Source: Sva-07 sp963715285 (lineage in GTDB: Bacteria; Actinomycetota; Acidimicrobiia; Acidimicrobiales; Ilumatobacteraceae). From it: a stretch of 64,000 nt of DNA. The notes under the pieces were generated by a model. The model had not been told where the DNA came from. It searched no databases and saw nothing but the letters and a program-made list of their open reading frames with translations. Positions 52,182-60,433 of this stretch are shown piece after piece. Positions within the stretch are counted from its first letter, which is position 1; every line of letters starts with the position of its first letter. Location of the stretch: positions 34,764 through 98,763 of the forward strand of contig CAVQRU010000008.1 of NCBI GenBank assembly GCA_963715285.1, given 5' to 3'. A program made the translations under genes and the position numbers.

Positions 52182-52324
52182 TGGATCATCCTCACGGTGT
52201 CGATGCGCCGACCGTCGAGTCGGCCGATGAGGGCCGAGAGTAGCTTCGGCCCGATGCTCCACCCCCGTCGACCACCGCAACCCCTGCCGATGATCGTCGG
52301 CTGCCGAGCGACGTCGATCTCGCC

Positions 52325-53695
52325 GTGCTGATCGTCAGCGGCGGCGACGTGGTGACGATGAACGCCGATCGGGAGGTGCTGGTCGGCGGCTCGGTCGTCA
52401 TCGACGGCGACGTGATCGTCGACGTCGGCTCGTCGACGATGCTCGGCGACCGGTATCCCCACGCGTCGGTGCTCGACGCGAGCGGCTGTGTGGTGACACC
52501 GGGGATGATCGACGCTCACCAGCACGTGACCGGTGATCCGCTGGTGCGGTGCTGCATTCCCGACCTGCTGCCGCCGGGCGATGCGATCTTCGAGTGGTCG
52601 ATCCCGGTCCATCGAGTTCACGACTCGGTCGACGACGAGGTGTCGGCGAGCCTCGCCGCTGTCGAGGCCGTGCTCAACGGTGTGACGACGGTGGTCGAGG
52701 CCGGAACCGTGGCCGACGTCGACGCGGTGGCACGCGGACTCGGGGCCGTGGGGCTCCGCGCCGCGGTGGGTGTCTGGGGTTGGGACATCGAGGACGGGCC
52801 GGGTGCGGCTCCCGCCGACGAGGTGCTCGCCCGTCAGCGCGCGACCGTCGATGCGTACCCGCCTGGCGGCCTCATCGAGGGCTGGGTGACCCTGGTCGGC
52901 CACGACCTCGCCTCCGACGAACTGCTCGTCGGTGCAGCCGACCTCGCTCGCGAGCTCGGCACGGGCATGACGATGCATCTCTCGCCGACGTCGTCGGACC
53001 CGGAGCGCTACCTCGAGCGCACGGGTCGTCGTCCGATCGAGCACCTGGGCGACCTCGGCGTGCTGGGCCGTCACCTCCTGATCGGGCACGGTGTGTGGCT
53101 CGACGATGCCGAGGTCGACCTCGTCCTGTCCTCGGACACCGCGTTGGCGTATTGCCCGTGGGCGTACCTGCGGCTGGGGCAGGGCGTGTTCGCGAACGGC
53201 CGACACGCCGAGATCGTCGAACGTGGGGGCAGGGTCGGTCTCGGATGCGATGCGGCCAACGCCGGCGATTCGATCGATGTGCTGCGCACGGCGGCCCTCG
53301 CGGCCGGCATCGCCCGCGACGCTCGGCTGGCACCGACCAGATTCGGTGCACACCAGGCGTTCGAGCTGGCGACGATCTCGGGCGCCGGAGCGATCGGTCT
53401 GGCCGACAGGGTCGGCTCACTCGAGGTGGGTAAGCAGGCCGACCTGGTGGTGCATCGCACCGACACGCCCGGGTGGACGCCGCGTGGCGACGTGGCGATG
53501 CAGCTCGTCTGGGGAACCGATGGCCGGACGGTACGCGACGTCTTCATCGCCGGTCGCCAGGTGGTCGGCGACGGCCGAGTCCTCACGGTCGACACGGCCG
53601 AACTGTTCGCCCGGGCGGCTGAGCGGCACGACGGGCTCGTTGCGCGAGCGGGGCTCGAGCTGCAGCACACCTGGCCCCATCGAGACGCACGATGA
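52325..53695 (+). CDS. Amidohydrolase (ATZ/TRZ, cytosine-deaminase-like)
   Basis: 456 aa with a GTG start. The barrel metal ligands fit the superfamily: the HQH pair in GMIDAHQHVTG, His in MTMHLSP, His in LIGHGVWL and Asp in GCDAANAGD. The C-terminus returns to the beta-sandwich (DVFIAGRQVVGDGRV). It probably deaminates or dechlorinates a heterocycle such as a purine or triazine. It lies 25 bp upstream of a Rieske oxygenase gene, so the two likely act in one catabolic route. Confidence 0.9.
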   Translation: MLIVSGGDVVTMNADREVLVGGSVVIDGDVIVDVGSSTMLGDRYPHASVLDASGCVVTPGMIDAHQHVTGDPLVRCCIPDLLPPGDAIFEWSIPVHRVHDSVDDEVSASLAAVEAVLNGVTTVVEAGTVADVDAVARGLGAVGLRAAVGVWGWDIEDGPGAAPADEVLARQRATVDAYPPGGLIEGWVTLVGHDLASDELLVGAADLARELGTGMTMHLSPTSSDPERYLERTGRRPIEHLGDLGVLGRHLLIGHGVWLDDAEVDLVLSSDTALAYCPWAYLRLGQGVFANGRHAEIVERGGRVGLGCDAANAGDSIDVLRTAALAAGIARDARLAPTRFGAHQAFELATISGAGAIGLADRVGSLEVGKQADLVVHRTDTPGWTPRGDVAMQLVWGTDGRTVRDVFIAGRQVVGDGRVLTVDTAELFARAAERHDGLVARAGLELQHTWPHRDAR

Positions 53696-53720
53696 TCCGG
53701 GTGCGGTGCAGTCGGGAAGA

Positions 53721-54713
53721 ATGGCCGTGATGTTCGTCGAGAACCCCGCACTGCGACATCAGTGGTACGTCGTGGCTGAAGGAGCCGACGTCACCGACGC
53801 GCCGGTCGGCGTGCGGCTGCTCGGCGCCGACTACGTCGTGTGGCGGTCGCCGAGCGGTGACGTGACCGCGGCCCCCGACCGCTGCCCGCATCGTGAGTCA
53901 CCGCTCAGCCTTGGCACCGTCGAGCACGGATGTCTCCGTTGTCCCTACCACGGCTGGGCCTTCGGCGAGGGCGGCCGGTGCGTCGAGGTCCCGTCGTCGG
54001 GCAGGGATCGCCCGATCCCGCCGGCAGCACATCTCGCCACCGTCTCGGTGGTCGAGCGCTACGGGTTGGTGTGGGTGTGCCCCGACGAGCCCGAGGGCAC
54101 GGTCCCGTTGATGTCGGTCGACGACGATCCTTCGTACCGGCGCATCAACACCGGCATCGAGACCTGGGCGACGTCGGCGACTCGGATGACCGACAACTTC
54201 ATGGACATCGCCCACTTCCCGTGGGTCCATCTCGGCACGTTCGGGGTCGAGCAGCACACCGAGGTGCCCACGCTGCACCTGGAGGCGCTCGACGACGGCT
54301 GGTTCGGCTACCGGTACGAGGTGGAGGCCCGCAATGACATGGGCGGCACCGTCGCATCCGGTCAGGAGGGTGACGTCGTGCACCGACGGATGAGCACCGG
54401 GTTCCACCTGCCGTTCTCGGTGCGGAGCACCATCCAGTACGACACCGGATTGGACCACGTGCTGTTGTTGTGTTCGACGCCCGTGGACGACGCGACGTCG
54501 TCGTTCACGTTCGTCGTGTGGCGGAACGACGACTTCTCCACGCCGGCCGAGGAGATCATCGCCTTCGACCGGGCGATCGGCGCCGAGGACAAGGTGATGC
54601 TCGAACGGGTGCCCGGGGTGCTGCCGCTCGACCAGCAGGCGACGGTGAGTGTGCAGTCGGACCGGCCGTCGGTGGAGTGGCGTCGCCAGCTCGCGGCGTT
54701 GATCGGCGGCTGA
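53721..54713 (+). CDS. Rieske non-heme iron oxygenase, catalytic subunit
   Basis: 330 aa. The Rieske cluster ligands are CPH at 55-57 and CPYH at 74-77. The mononuclear iron site is DNFMDIAHFPWVH, with His165 and His170, as in VanA/CAO-like oxygenases. It would demethylate or hydroxylate a ring compound using electrons from a reductase not encoded beside it. The ATG at 53721 is preceded by the purine-rich GGGAAGA. Confidence 0.92.
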   Translation: MAVMFVENPALRHQWYVVAEGADVTDAPVGVRLLGADYVVWRSPSGDVTAAPDRCPHRESPLSLGTVEHGCLRCPYHGWAFGEGGRCVEVPSSGRDRPIPPAAHLATVSVVERYGLVWVCPDEPEGTVPLMSVDDDPSYRRINTGIETWATSATRMTDNFMDIAHFPWVHLGTFGVEQHTEVPTLHLEALDDGWFGYRYEVEARNDMGGTVASGQEGDVVHRRMSTGFHLPFSVRSTIQYDTGLDHVLLLCSTPVDDATSSFTFVVWRNDDFSTPAEEIIAFDRAIGAEDKVMLERVPGVLPLDQQATVSVQSDRPSVEWRRQLAALIGG

Positions 54714-54763
54714 GCGAGTGCCCGTGTCAGGCGGTGCGAAGAGCAGCGTCGGGCCGTGTGTCG

Positions 54764-56104
54764 TCAGGCGGTGTGTCGGTGTTCGGGGGGTTGCCAGGTG
54801 GCTCGGTGTTCGGGTGGTGGGTTGAAGTGGAGCCAGTGGGTGTCGAGGCGTTCGCCGAGGGGATGTTGGTAGACCCCGGTGGGGGTGGGTGGTGGTGCCC
54901 CGGGGGGCACGGGTCTCGCCCCGGTCGGACGAAGGCGTTGGCCGTTGGCGTCGGTGAAGGCGACGGTGTTCTCGTCGGCGTTGCCTGCGATGCCGAGTTG
55001 GCCTTGGTGGTGCAGGCGGTGGTGGTGTGGGCACAAGGCGATGAGGTTCCAGGTGTCGGTGGGGCCACCGTGTTGCCAGTGGATGATGTGGTGCACTTCC
55101 AACACGTGGCTTTGGGTGCAGCCGGGTACCCGGCAGTGCTGGTCGCGCAGGATGACGAGGCGGCGTGTGCGTTCGGGGATCATTCGCCCGGAGCGTCCGA
55201 TCGAGATCGGTATCGAATCGTGGATGAAGGTGGGGGTGATCAGCCCATCGCAGGTGATGTACTTGGCGATCGCGTCGGGGAGGCGTCGGCCTCGGTCGTT
55301 GGTGGCGGTGCCGTCGGTGTCGAGGTGGACATGGATCCGGAACCGGTCGCGGCGGGCGAGGTCGGCCACTGCGTCCAGCGATCGTTCCGAGATGTCGCGT
55401 ACGGCGTCGATCCAGTCGACGTCGGGGTGGCCGTCGTGGAACAGTCGATCGCGTGACTCGCGCAGTGCGTTGGTGATGATCATGCCGGTGGTTTCGTCGC
55501 ATTCGAGGTTCAGCCGGAACCGGCCGTCGGCACCGACTCCGAACCACACCCGGTCCTGCACGCGCGGCACCAGCGGCGACACCGGTGACGGCGTGTCGGG
55601 GGCAGTGGAGGGTTCGGTGCCGCCGTCAGTGTCTCCCTGTTCGGATTCCGCATCGGGTTCGGGTTGGGTGTCTGCGGGGTTGTCAGGGTTGGGGTAGTCG
55701 GGGAACGGATACTTGCTGAGCGCGGTGCGCAGCTGGTGCACGGTGGCGTTGCGGGCCAGCTCGCACACTTCACGATCCGCCCACCACGGTGCCCGACGCA
55801 CGACGGCGACGACCTGGTCGATCGCCAACTCACCGCGCCGCAACGCGTCGACCGTCACCGGGAGTTCACGGGCGCGTTCGGCGATCTCGACGATCTGTTT
55901 CGCTCGGGCGGTGGACAGCCCGACTTTCCAGGCGAGGTACAACTCGGGGCGTTCCACCCCGGGCCCGGCCCATGCGGTGCGGTCCGCCAGCATCCGCACA
56001 CAGGCATCGACCAGGCGGCCGTGCAACGCGTTGAGGTGGCCGGCGGTCTCGTTCAGCACCGTGTCGAGATCGTCCTCGAAGGGGATGGCGCCGGCTGACT
56101 CCAT
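54764..56104 (-). CDS. DUF222/HNH endonuclease-family protein (13E12-like)
   Basis: 446 aa. The N-terminal DUF222 helical region (LNETAGHLNALHGRLVDACV...LGLSTARAKQIVEIA type) is followed by an acidic, Pro-rich variable segment (about 160-200) and a C-terminal HNH domain with CRVPGC, LEVHHIIHWQHGG and LCPHHHRLHHQG. These are among the most duplicated actinobacterial families and are often mobile. ATG 56104 is chosen because a good promoter places the transcription start on it; an earlier in-frame ATG at 56185 lies upstream of that promoter. Confidence 0.87.
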   Translation of the reverse strand: MESAGAIPFEDDLDTVLNETAGHLNALHGRLVDACVRMLADRTAWAGPGVERPELYLAWKVGLSTARAKQIVEIAERARELPVTVDALRRGELAIDQVVAVVRRAPWWADREVCELARNATVHQLRTALSKYPFPDYPNPDNPADTQPEPDAESEQGDTDGGTEPSTAPDTPSPVSPLVPRVQDRVWFGVGADGRFRLNLECDETTGMIITNALRESRDRLFHDGHPDVDWIDAVRDISERSLDAVADLARRDRFRIHVHLDTDGTATNDRGRRLPDAIAKYITCDGLITPTFIHDSIPISIGRSGRMIPERTRRLVILRDQHCRVPGCTQSHVLEVHHIIHWQHGGPTDTWNLIALCPHHHRLHHQGQLGIAGNADENTVAFTDANGQRLRPTGARPVPPGAPPPTPTGVYQHPLGERLDTHWLHFNPPPEHRATWQPPEHRHTA

Positions 56105-56110
56105 GGAGTC

Positions 56111-56139
56111 ATGGTAGCACACCAGTTCTGAATTGGCAA
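56111..56139 (-). promoter_or_regulatory. Leaderless promoter of the HNH gene
   Basis: On the minus strand, TTGCCA (56139-56134), a 17-nt spacer and TACCAT (56116-56111) form a good promoter. The predicted start site falls on the A of the ATG at 56104. The stretch is much richer in A/T than its surroundings. Confidence 0.6.
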
Positions 56140-56219
56140 CATAATCGAACAAAAGTTCCGAAGAATACTCGAGCGCGAATCTCATTCAGGCGCAGCGACG
56201 AGCGCTGTTCGAGCGACGG

Positions 56220-56858
56220 TCAGCCGTCGCGCCAGGCGTCGTCGAGCGGCGTGACGTCGGTGACGTGGATCTCGGGACCGAGGGACGCGCCGACGAGCTC
56301 CAGGCGATCCCCGCTCCAAAACGTCCCGGGGTCGTACCAGTTGGGCGGGCGCTCGCCGCCGAGCAGCCCCATGCGCTCATAGGTGATGGCGGCCAACTCG
56401 GCGCAGTACACATCGGTGAGCGAGATCTGCTTGCGGACACGCCCGGTCAGCCAGTGCTTGGCGAGCGAGGCCGGGCTGGGGAATCCCCGACCGCTGTACT
56501 CGGCGACCACTGCCAGTGCCTGGTTCTCCATCTCGTCGGACACCTGGACGTCGATCTGACGGAACCACGGGTCCTGGCCGTATCGGTGGGTCCACACGCT
56601 CACCGCCCGCTCGAGGAGGTGGAGCTGGGCACCGCGTTCGCGTTCGCCGGTCCACACGTTCGGCATGCTCGCGCCGAGTTCGGCGTGCCAGATCAACGGC
56701 GGCAGGTCGTCGATCGCGAGCACGATCCCCACATGGTTGACGGGGCTGTTCGTAAAGAGGCGGATCGCACGATCGGCGGCCGATCGCCCGCGGAACAGCC
56801 ACACGTCGCCGGTCGCCGCTTCGTCGAGTGCATCGCGCAGGGTCATCGAGTCAGGCAT
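56220..56858 (-). CDS. YiiX/NlpC-P60-like permuted papain-fold hydrolase
   Basis: 212 aa from ATG 56858 (an upstream ATG at 56894 would overlap the divergent gene). The domain begins TGDVWLFRGRSAADRAIRLF, the catalytic-type His is in SPVNHVGIVLA and the Cys in LTDVYCAELAA. The His-before-Cys order is typical of circularly permuted papain-like (LRAT/YiiX) enzymes. No signal peptide is seen. It may hydrolyse amide or thioester bonds in lipids or peptides; the substrate is unknown. Confidence 0.75.
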   Translation of the reverse strand: MPDSMTLRDALDEAATGDVWLFRGRSAADRAIRLFTNSPVNHVGIVLAIDDLPPLIWHAELGASMPNVWTGERERGAQLHLLERAVSVWTHRYGQDPWFRQIDVQVSDEMENQALAVVAEYSGRGFPSPASLAKHWLTGRVRKQISLTDVYCAELAAITYERMGLLGGERPPNWYDPGTFWSGDRLELVGASLGPEIHVTDVTPLDDAWRDG

Positions 56859-56880
56859 CGGTGACCTAACGTACGTGGTC

Positions 56881-57060
56881 GTGAGGTGGGCCAAGATCCT
56901 CGGTGTCGCCGGCGTGGTCGCCGTGCTCGGCGCCGCAGGTGCAGTGGCCTACCAACGCCGACGCCGGCGGGCATGGGTGGAGCTGCCCCCCGACGAGTTG
57001 CGCTCGCGCCTCCATGCCCGACTCGAAGGGGCCAACGGCGCCGATCCAGTCGCCCGGTAG
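56881..57060 (+). CDS. Small single-helix membrane protein
   Basis: 59 aa with a GTG start. One helix (ILGVAGVVAVLGAAGAVAY) is followed by a very basic stop-transfer (QRRRRRAW) and an amphipathic tail (ELPPDELRSRLHARL). It is divergent from the YiiX-like gene. Function is unknown. Confidence 0.65.
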   Translation: MRWAKILGVAGVVAVLGAAGAVAYQRRRRRAWVELPPDELRSRLHARLEGANGADPVAR

Positions 57061-57145
57061 GGTGGTCGCATTGGGGCCAGCGTTGTCCTGATCGCCGAGC
57101 GGTCGTGGAGTCACCACGGTCCGGGCGTCGACGGAACGAGGCAAC

Positions 57146-57406
57146 ATGGCCACCAAGAAGCAGCCGGTCAGCCGCTGGCACGACGGCACCACCCCGGTCG
57201 AGGATCTCCCCCCGACCGAGCAGATCGCCCACGAACTCGTCATCGGACGGCGCGATCTCGCGCCGTCGATCGAACGCATCATGGATGCCGAACTCGACGA
57301 CGACCAGCGCAACCTGGCGATCACCCTCTTCCGCGACTCGTTGGACGCCGACGCCGATCCGAACCGCGATCCTCGGGTCGCGATCGCGACCGCAGAGACC
57401 AGCTGA
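57146..57406 (+). CDS. Small conserved-looking protein of unknown function
   Basis: 86 aa, no membrane segment. It is acidic and helical in the middle (IAHELVIGRRDLAPSIERIM, LDDDQRNLAITLFRDSL). It lies 16 bp before adenosine deaminase and may be co-transcribed with it. No family was recognised. Confidence 0.65.
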   Translation: MATKKQPVSRWHDGTTPVEDLPPTEQIAHELVIGRRDLAPSIERIMDAELDDDQRNLAITLFRDSLDADADPNRDPRVAIATAETS

Positions 57407-57422
57407 CACGTCCACACGCGCG

Positions 57423-58430
57423 ATGAGCGCTCCGTTTCCCACCGAGTTCGTACGCGGGCTCCCCAAAGCGGAGTTGCACGTCCATCTCGAGGGGACCGTC
57501 GATGCGGCGACGGTGCTGACGCTGGCCGACCGCCACGGTGTTCGTCCCCCGGCCGCCGATGTCGCCGGTGTCGACGCCTGGTTCCGCTTCGACGGGTTCT
57601 CGATGTTCCTGGAGCGGTACTTCGCCGTGCTCGATCTGCTGCGGGAGCCCGATGACTTCGCACTCGTCGCCGAGCGGTACCTCGATCACGCGGTCGGGCA
57701 CGGCGTCGTCCACGTCGAGTTCCACGTCTCCGCCACCGGCCACATCGTCGAGCAGGGCAAGGCGTGGGGGCCGATCCACGACGGCATCGTCGACGGCTGC
57801 CGTCGTGCGGCCGAGCGGTCCGGCATCTCGTGGGGCCTGATCCCCGACATCTCGCCACACCTTCCTGCCGAAGCGTGCGCCGTTGCGATGCAGGAGGTGT
57901 TCGCCCACGGTACCGACCACCTCGTCGCGGTGGGCATGGGCGGACCCGCCGACAGCTGGACGACCGACGACTTCGCACCGATCTACGTCGCTGCACGAGA
58001 TCACGGGCTGCCCGGGGTCTCCCATGCGGCCGAACACGGCGGCCCGGCCGAAGTGCGCTTCGCCATCGAGCAGTTCGGTGCGGTCCGGATCCAGCACGGC
58101 ATCGGCGTGATGGCCGATCCCGAGGTGGTTGCGATGCTCGTCGATCGTCAGATCGCCTGCGACGTCTGCCCGGGATCGAACCTCGCGCTCCATGCGGTCG
58201 AGTCCGCGGCCGACCATCCCCTGCCGCGGATGCTCGATGCCGGCATCGTCGTCACGCTCGGTACCGACGATCCGCCGATGTTCCAGACCGACCTGCTCGC
58301 CGAGTACCGGCGGGCGTGGGAGTGGTGCGATCTGGATGTCGACGGTGTGAGGGCACTGGCTCGCAACTCGATCGAGCACAGTTTCGCTGCCCCGGCCGAC
58401 AAGGTCGCCTGGCTCTCCGACCTCGGGTGA
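57423..58430 (+). CDS. add: Adenosine deaminase-like enzyme
   Basis: 335 aa, normal length. Metal and catalytic motifs are present: the HVHLEG segment (LHVHLEGTVD), His in GVSHAAEHGG with the catalytic Glu-type region, and Asp-Asp in LGTDDPPMF. It deaminates adenosine to inosine or a related 6-aminopurine such as adenine. It may link with the amidohydrolase and Rieske genes 3 kb upstream in purine breakdown, which is inference only. Confidence 0.9.
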   Translation: MSAPFPTEFVRGLPKAELHVHLEGTVDAATVLTLADRHGVRPPAADVAGVDAWFRFDGFSMFLERYFAVLDLLREPDDFALVAERYLDHAVGHGVVHVEFHVSATGHIVEQGKAWGPIHDGIVDGCRRAAERSGISWGLIPDISPHLPAEACAVAMQEVFAHGTDHLVAVGMGGPADSWTTDDFAPIYVAARDHGLPGVSHAAEHGGPAEVRFAIEQFGAVRIQHGIGVMADPEVVAMLVDRQIACDVCPGSNLALHAVESAADHPLPRMLDAGIVVTLGTDDPPMFQTDLLAEYRRAWEWCDLDVDGVRALARNSIEHSFAAPADKVAWLSDLG

Positions 58431-58448
58431 GCCTCCGGGGGCCAACCT

Positions 58449-58464
58449 GCTCAGTTCGCTGAGC
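58449..58464. terminator. Hairpin with TTCG tetraloop between converging genes
   Basis: GCTCAG-TTCG-CTGAGC is a perfect 6-bp stem with a very stable UUCG loop. It overlaps the stop codon of the LLM oxidoreductase gene and follows the adenosine deaminase gene. Confidence 0.45.
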
Positions 58465-59422
58465 GGACCTGCGGGATCACCTGCTCGGCGAACAGACGCA
58501 TCGTCTCGGTGCCGGGGTAGTCGGAGCACCACGGGTAGAAGCCGGTGCATCCGAGGTCGATGTAGGTCTGGAGCTTCTCGGCGACCTGTTCCGGCGTGCC
58601 GACGAGGTTGCCGGCGTGCCACGACTCGTACGGTTCGCCGTAGAAGCTGCGTGTGCCGCCGTCGACGATCTCCTGCTCGGACTCGCGGATGAACACCTCG
58701 GGCGACCAGGTCTTCTGGATCTCGTCGTAGTCGCGGCCGACGTCGCGGCAGTGCTCGCGCAGCACGTCGCACTTGTGCTGGAACTCGTGTGGCTTGCCGC
58801 CGAAGTTCGAGGCATCGGCGAGGCGGGCGACGACCCGGAGCGTGAGCTGCTCGCCGCCGCCGCCGATCAGCACCTGTGGACGGGGCGACTGCAGCGGTTT
58901 CGGGTCGCACTGCGCGCCGTCGAGTGTGTAGTAGCGGCCCTCGTACGACACGTCGGGCTCGGACCACATGGCGGTGACGATCTCGACGGTCTCGCGCAAC
59001 ATGCGGATGCGCTCGGCCGGCGCAGGGAACTCGTAGCCGTAGCCCTTGAACTCGTGCTGGTACCAGCCGGCACCGATGCCCCAGATCAGGCGCCCGCCCG
59101 ACATCACATCGAGGTTCGACGTGAGCTTCGCCAGCAACGACGGTTCGCGATAGGGCGCGCATCCGACCATCTGCCCGAGCTTGATGGTGCTGGTGCGCTG
59201 GGAGATCGCGGCCAGCGTCATCCAACACTCGAACATCGTCTCGTGGGCGGGCACCGGCACGTTGTGGAAGTGGTCGTACACCCACAGCGAGTCGTAGCCG
59301 AGTTCCTCCGCGAGCTGGGCGACGTCGATCGCTCGCTGCCACTTGTCCACCGGGTCGGCGATGGACGAGAGCTCCATCTTCCAACCCTGGGGGATGAACA
59401 TGCCGAACTGGAGATCTGTCAT
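58451..59422 (-). CDS. LLM-class F420-dependent oxidoreductase
   Basis: 323 aa with a luciferase-like TIM barrel. It begins LQFGMFIPQGWKMELS. Family segments are GYDSLWVYDHFHNVP, KLGQMVGCAPYREPSLLAK and RLIWGIGAGWYQHEF. Such actinobacterial proteins use F420H2 or FMN to reduce or oxidise small organics; the substrate is unknown. ATG 59422 is preferred over an upstream start because it directly precedes the conserved N-terminus. Confidence 0.9.
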   Translation of the reverse strand: MTDLQFGMFIPQGWKMELSSIADPVDKWQRAIDVAQLAEELGYDSLWVYDHFHNVPVPAHETMFECWMTLAAISQRTSTIKLGQMVGCAPYREPSLLAKLTSNLDVMSGGRLIWGIGAGWYQHEFKGYGYEFPAPAERIRMLRETVEIVTAMWSEPDVSYEGRYYTLDGAQCDPKPLQSPRPQVLIGGGGEQLTLRVVARLADASNFGGKPHEFQHKCDVLREHCRDVGRDYDEIQKTWSPEVFIRESEQEIVDGGTRSFYGEPYESWHAGNLVGTPEQVAEKLQTYIDLGCTGFYPWCSDYPGTETMRLFAEQVIPQVRSAN

Positions 59423-59538
59423 CCGTTCATCTTGGCAGCACCGGCAGAGGCGATCGATCGTCACAATGCTGCGGCGTTACTCGTCGAGCAGATCCCGCGG
59501 TCGGGGACCGTCCATCGCGCGCGCCACGATCGTGCTGC

Positions 59539-59576
59539 GATGAACGACGGGCCGGCGTTCGGACCGTTCGCTCATC
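59539..59576. repeat. 38-nt palindromic repeat, copy 4
   Basis: It starts GATGAA and ends CTCATC, with loop CGTT. Arms of 17 nt differ at five or six positions. The outer bases match the other three copies. Confidence 0.75.
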
Positions 59577-59667
59577 ACATCGGCGGAACGGGAGGGATTC
59601 CGCACCTGTCTCGATGAGTGACGCGTCAGCCCTGCTCAGAGCTTTAGACCAAATTTTCGAACCATCT

Positions 59668-59691
59668 CGCGGGAGTAACCGCGGGAGTAAC
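59668..59691. repeat. 12-bp tandem repeat near the element border
   Basis: CGCGGGAGTAAC occurs twice in direct contact, and a partial third copy (CGCGGGAGT) starts at 59695. It lies between chromosomal-type genes and the toxin-antitoxin operon. Confidence 0.8.
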
Positions 59692-59732
59692 GGACGCGGG
59701 AGTGGGGCCGTCGGGACCGCACCATGGTGCTC

Positions 59733-59768
59733 TTGACGCCGCGGATGACTGTCAACTATGGTTGACAG
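59733..59768 (+). promoter_or_regulatory. Toxin-antitoxin promoter and operator
   Basis: TTGACG (59733-59738), an 18-nt spacer and TATGGT (59757-59762) form the promoter. A perfect inverted repeat CTGTCAAC-TATG-GTTGACAG (59749-59768) covers the -10 box, so bound antitoxin would block polymerase. The transcript would start about 3 nt before the toxin GTG at 59772. Confidence 0.7.
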
Positions 59769-59771
59769 GTC

Positions 59772-60089
59772 GTGAGGGTCGTCCGGAGCGCAACGTTCGA
59801 TCGGTGGCTCCGCAAGCTCAACGATCGGCGAGCAGCCGCCAGGGTGCTGGTCCGGATCGAGCGGCTGGCAGCGGGCAACCCGGGCGACATCAAGCCGGTC
59901 GGCCACGGCGTGTCCGAACTGAGAATCGACTACGGGCCCGGCTACCGGGTCTACTACCTGCAACGAGGAAGCGAGCTGATCGTGTTGCTGTGCGGTGGCG
60001 ACAAATCGAGCCAAGCCGACGACATCGACCGCGCGCACCGCATCGCAGCCGACTGGAGGAGCCAGCCACACGATGAGCACAACACCTGA
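59772..60089 (+). CDS. higB: RelE/HigB-type toxin (addiction-module killer)
   Basis: 105 aa with a GTG start. The sequence RSATFDRWLRKLNDRRAAARVL...IKPVGHGVSELRIDYGPGYRVYYLQRG is that of the phage-derived Gp49/HigB-like RelE fold, with the basic/Tyr patch (RIDYGPGYRVYY) expected to cleave mRNA on the ribosome. It overlaps the antitoxin gene by 17 bp. The toxin-first order is typical of HigBA systems. Confidence 0.88.
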   Translation: MRVVRSATFDRWLRKLNDRRAAARVLVRIERLAAGNPGDIKPVGHGVSELRIDYGPGYRVYYLQRGSELIVLLCGGDKSSQADDIDRAHRIAADWRSQPHDEHNT

Positions 60090-60375
60090 AACCTTCGCAC
60101 CGTTCGACACCGCCGACTACCTCGACGACATCGATGCTGCCGCGGCGTATCTCGAAGCAGCACTCGAGGAGGCCGGTGACGATCCCGCCTTCGTCGCCCA
60201 GGCGCTGGGGACGATTGCTCGCTCCGGCAACGTGAGCGAGCTGGCGCGACGCACGGGGATGAGCCGCGAGGGGCTGTACAAGGCGCTGTCGGCTGACGGC
60301 AACCCGAGCTTCGCGACCATCGTGAAGGTCGCACGCGCGCTCGGTCTGAGGATCCGCTTCACCCCCGCCGCTTGA
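60073..60375 (+). CDS. higA: HigA-like antitoxin (addiction-module antidote, HTH)
   Basis: 100 aa. The N-terminal half (FDTADYLDDIDAAAAYLEAALEEAGD) is the antidote helix region. The C-terminal half has an Xre-type HTH (SELARRTGMSREGLYKALS) and closes with FATIVKVARALGLRIRF, as in the family. It neutralises the toxin and represses the operon at the palindrome just upstream of the toxin start. Confidence 0.9.
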   Translation: MSTTPETFAPFDTADYLDDIDAAAAYLEAALEEAGDDPAFVAQALGTIARSGNVSELARRTGMSREGLYKALSADGNPSFATIVKVARALGLRIRFTPAA

Positions 60376-60433
60376 TCGCCGAACTCGCATGTCGTCGAAC
60401 GCGCCGGCGGTCGGGTGTGCGCAACGACTGGGC

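Larger units (their letters stand above)
59423..59771. other. 349-bp intergenic region at the edge of the mobile element
   Basis: No gene is seen. In order it holds a 38-nt palindromic repeat (59539-59576), an A/T-richer stretch (about 59640-59665), a 12-bp tandem repeat (59668-59691), and the promoter-operator of the toxin-antitoxin operon (59733-59768). Confidence 0.7.

Noticed and set aside
57419..57430. GATGAGCG at the start of the adenosine deaminase gene as another 38-nt repeat
   Set aside because: No matching right arm (CTCATC) lies 38 nt away; the match is a start-codon coincidence.
59641..59692. Attachment site made from a tRNA 3' end
   Set aside because: A TTCGAACC string resembles a T-loop, but no T-stem or acceptor stem can be built around it and no second copy is visible in the window.
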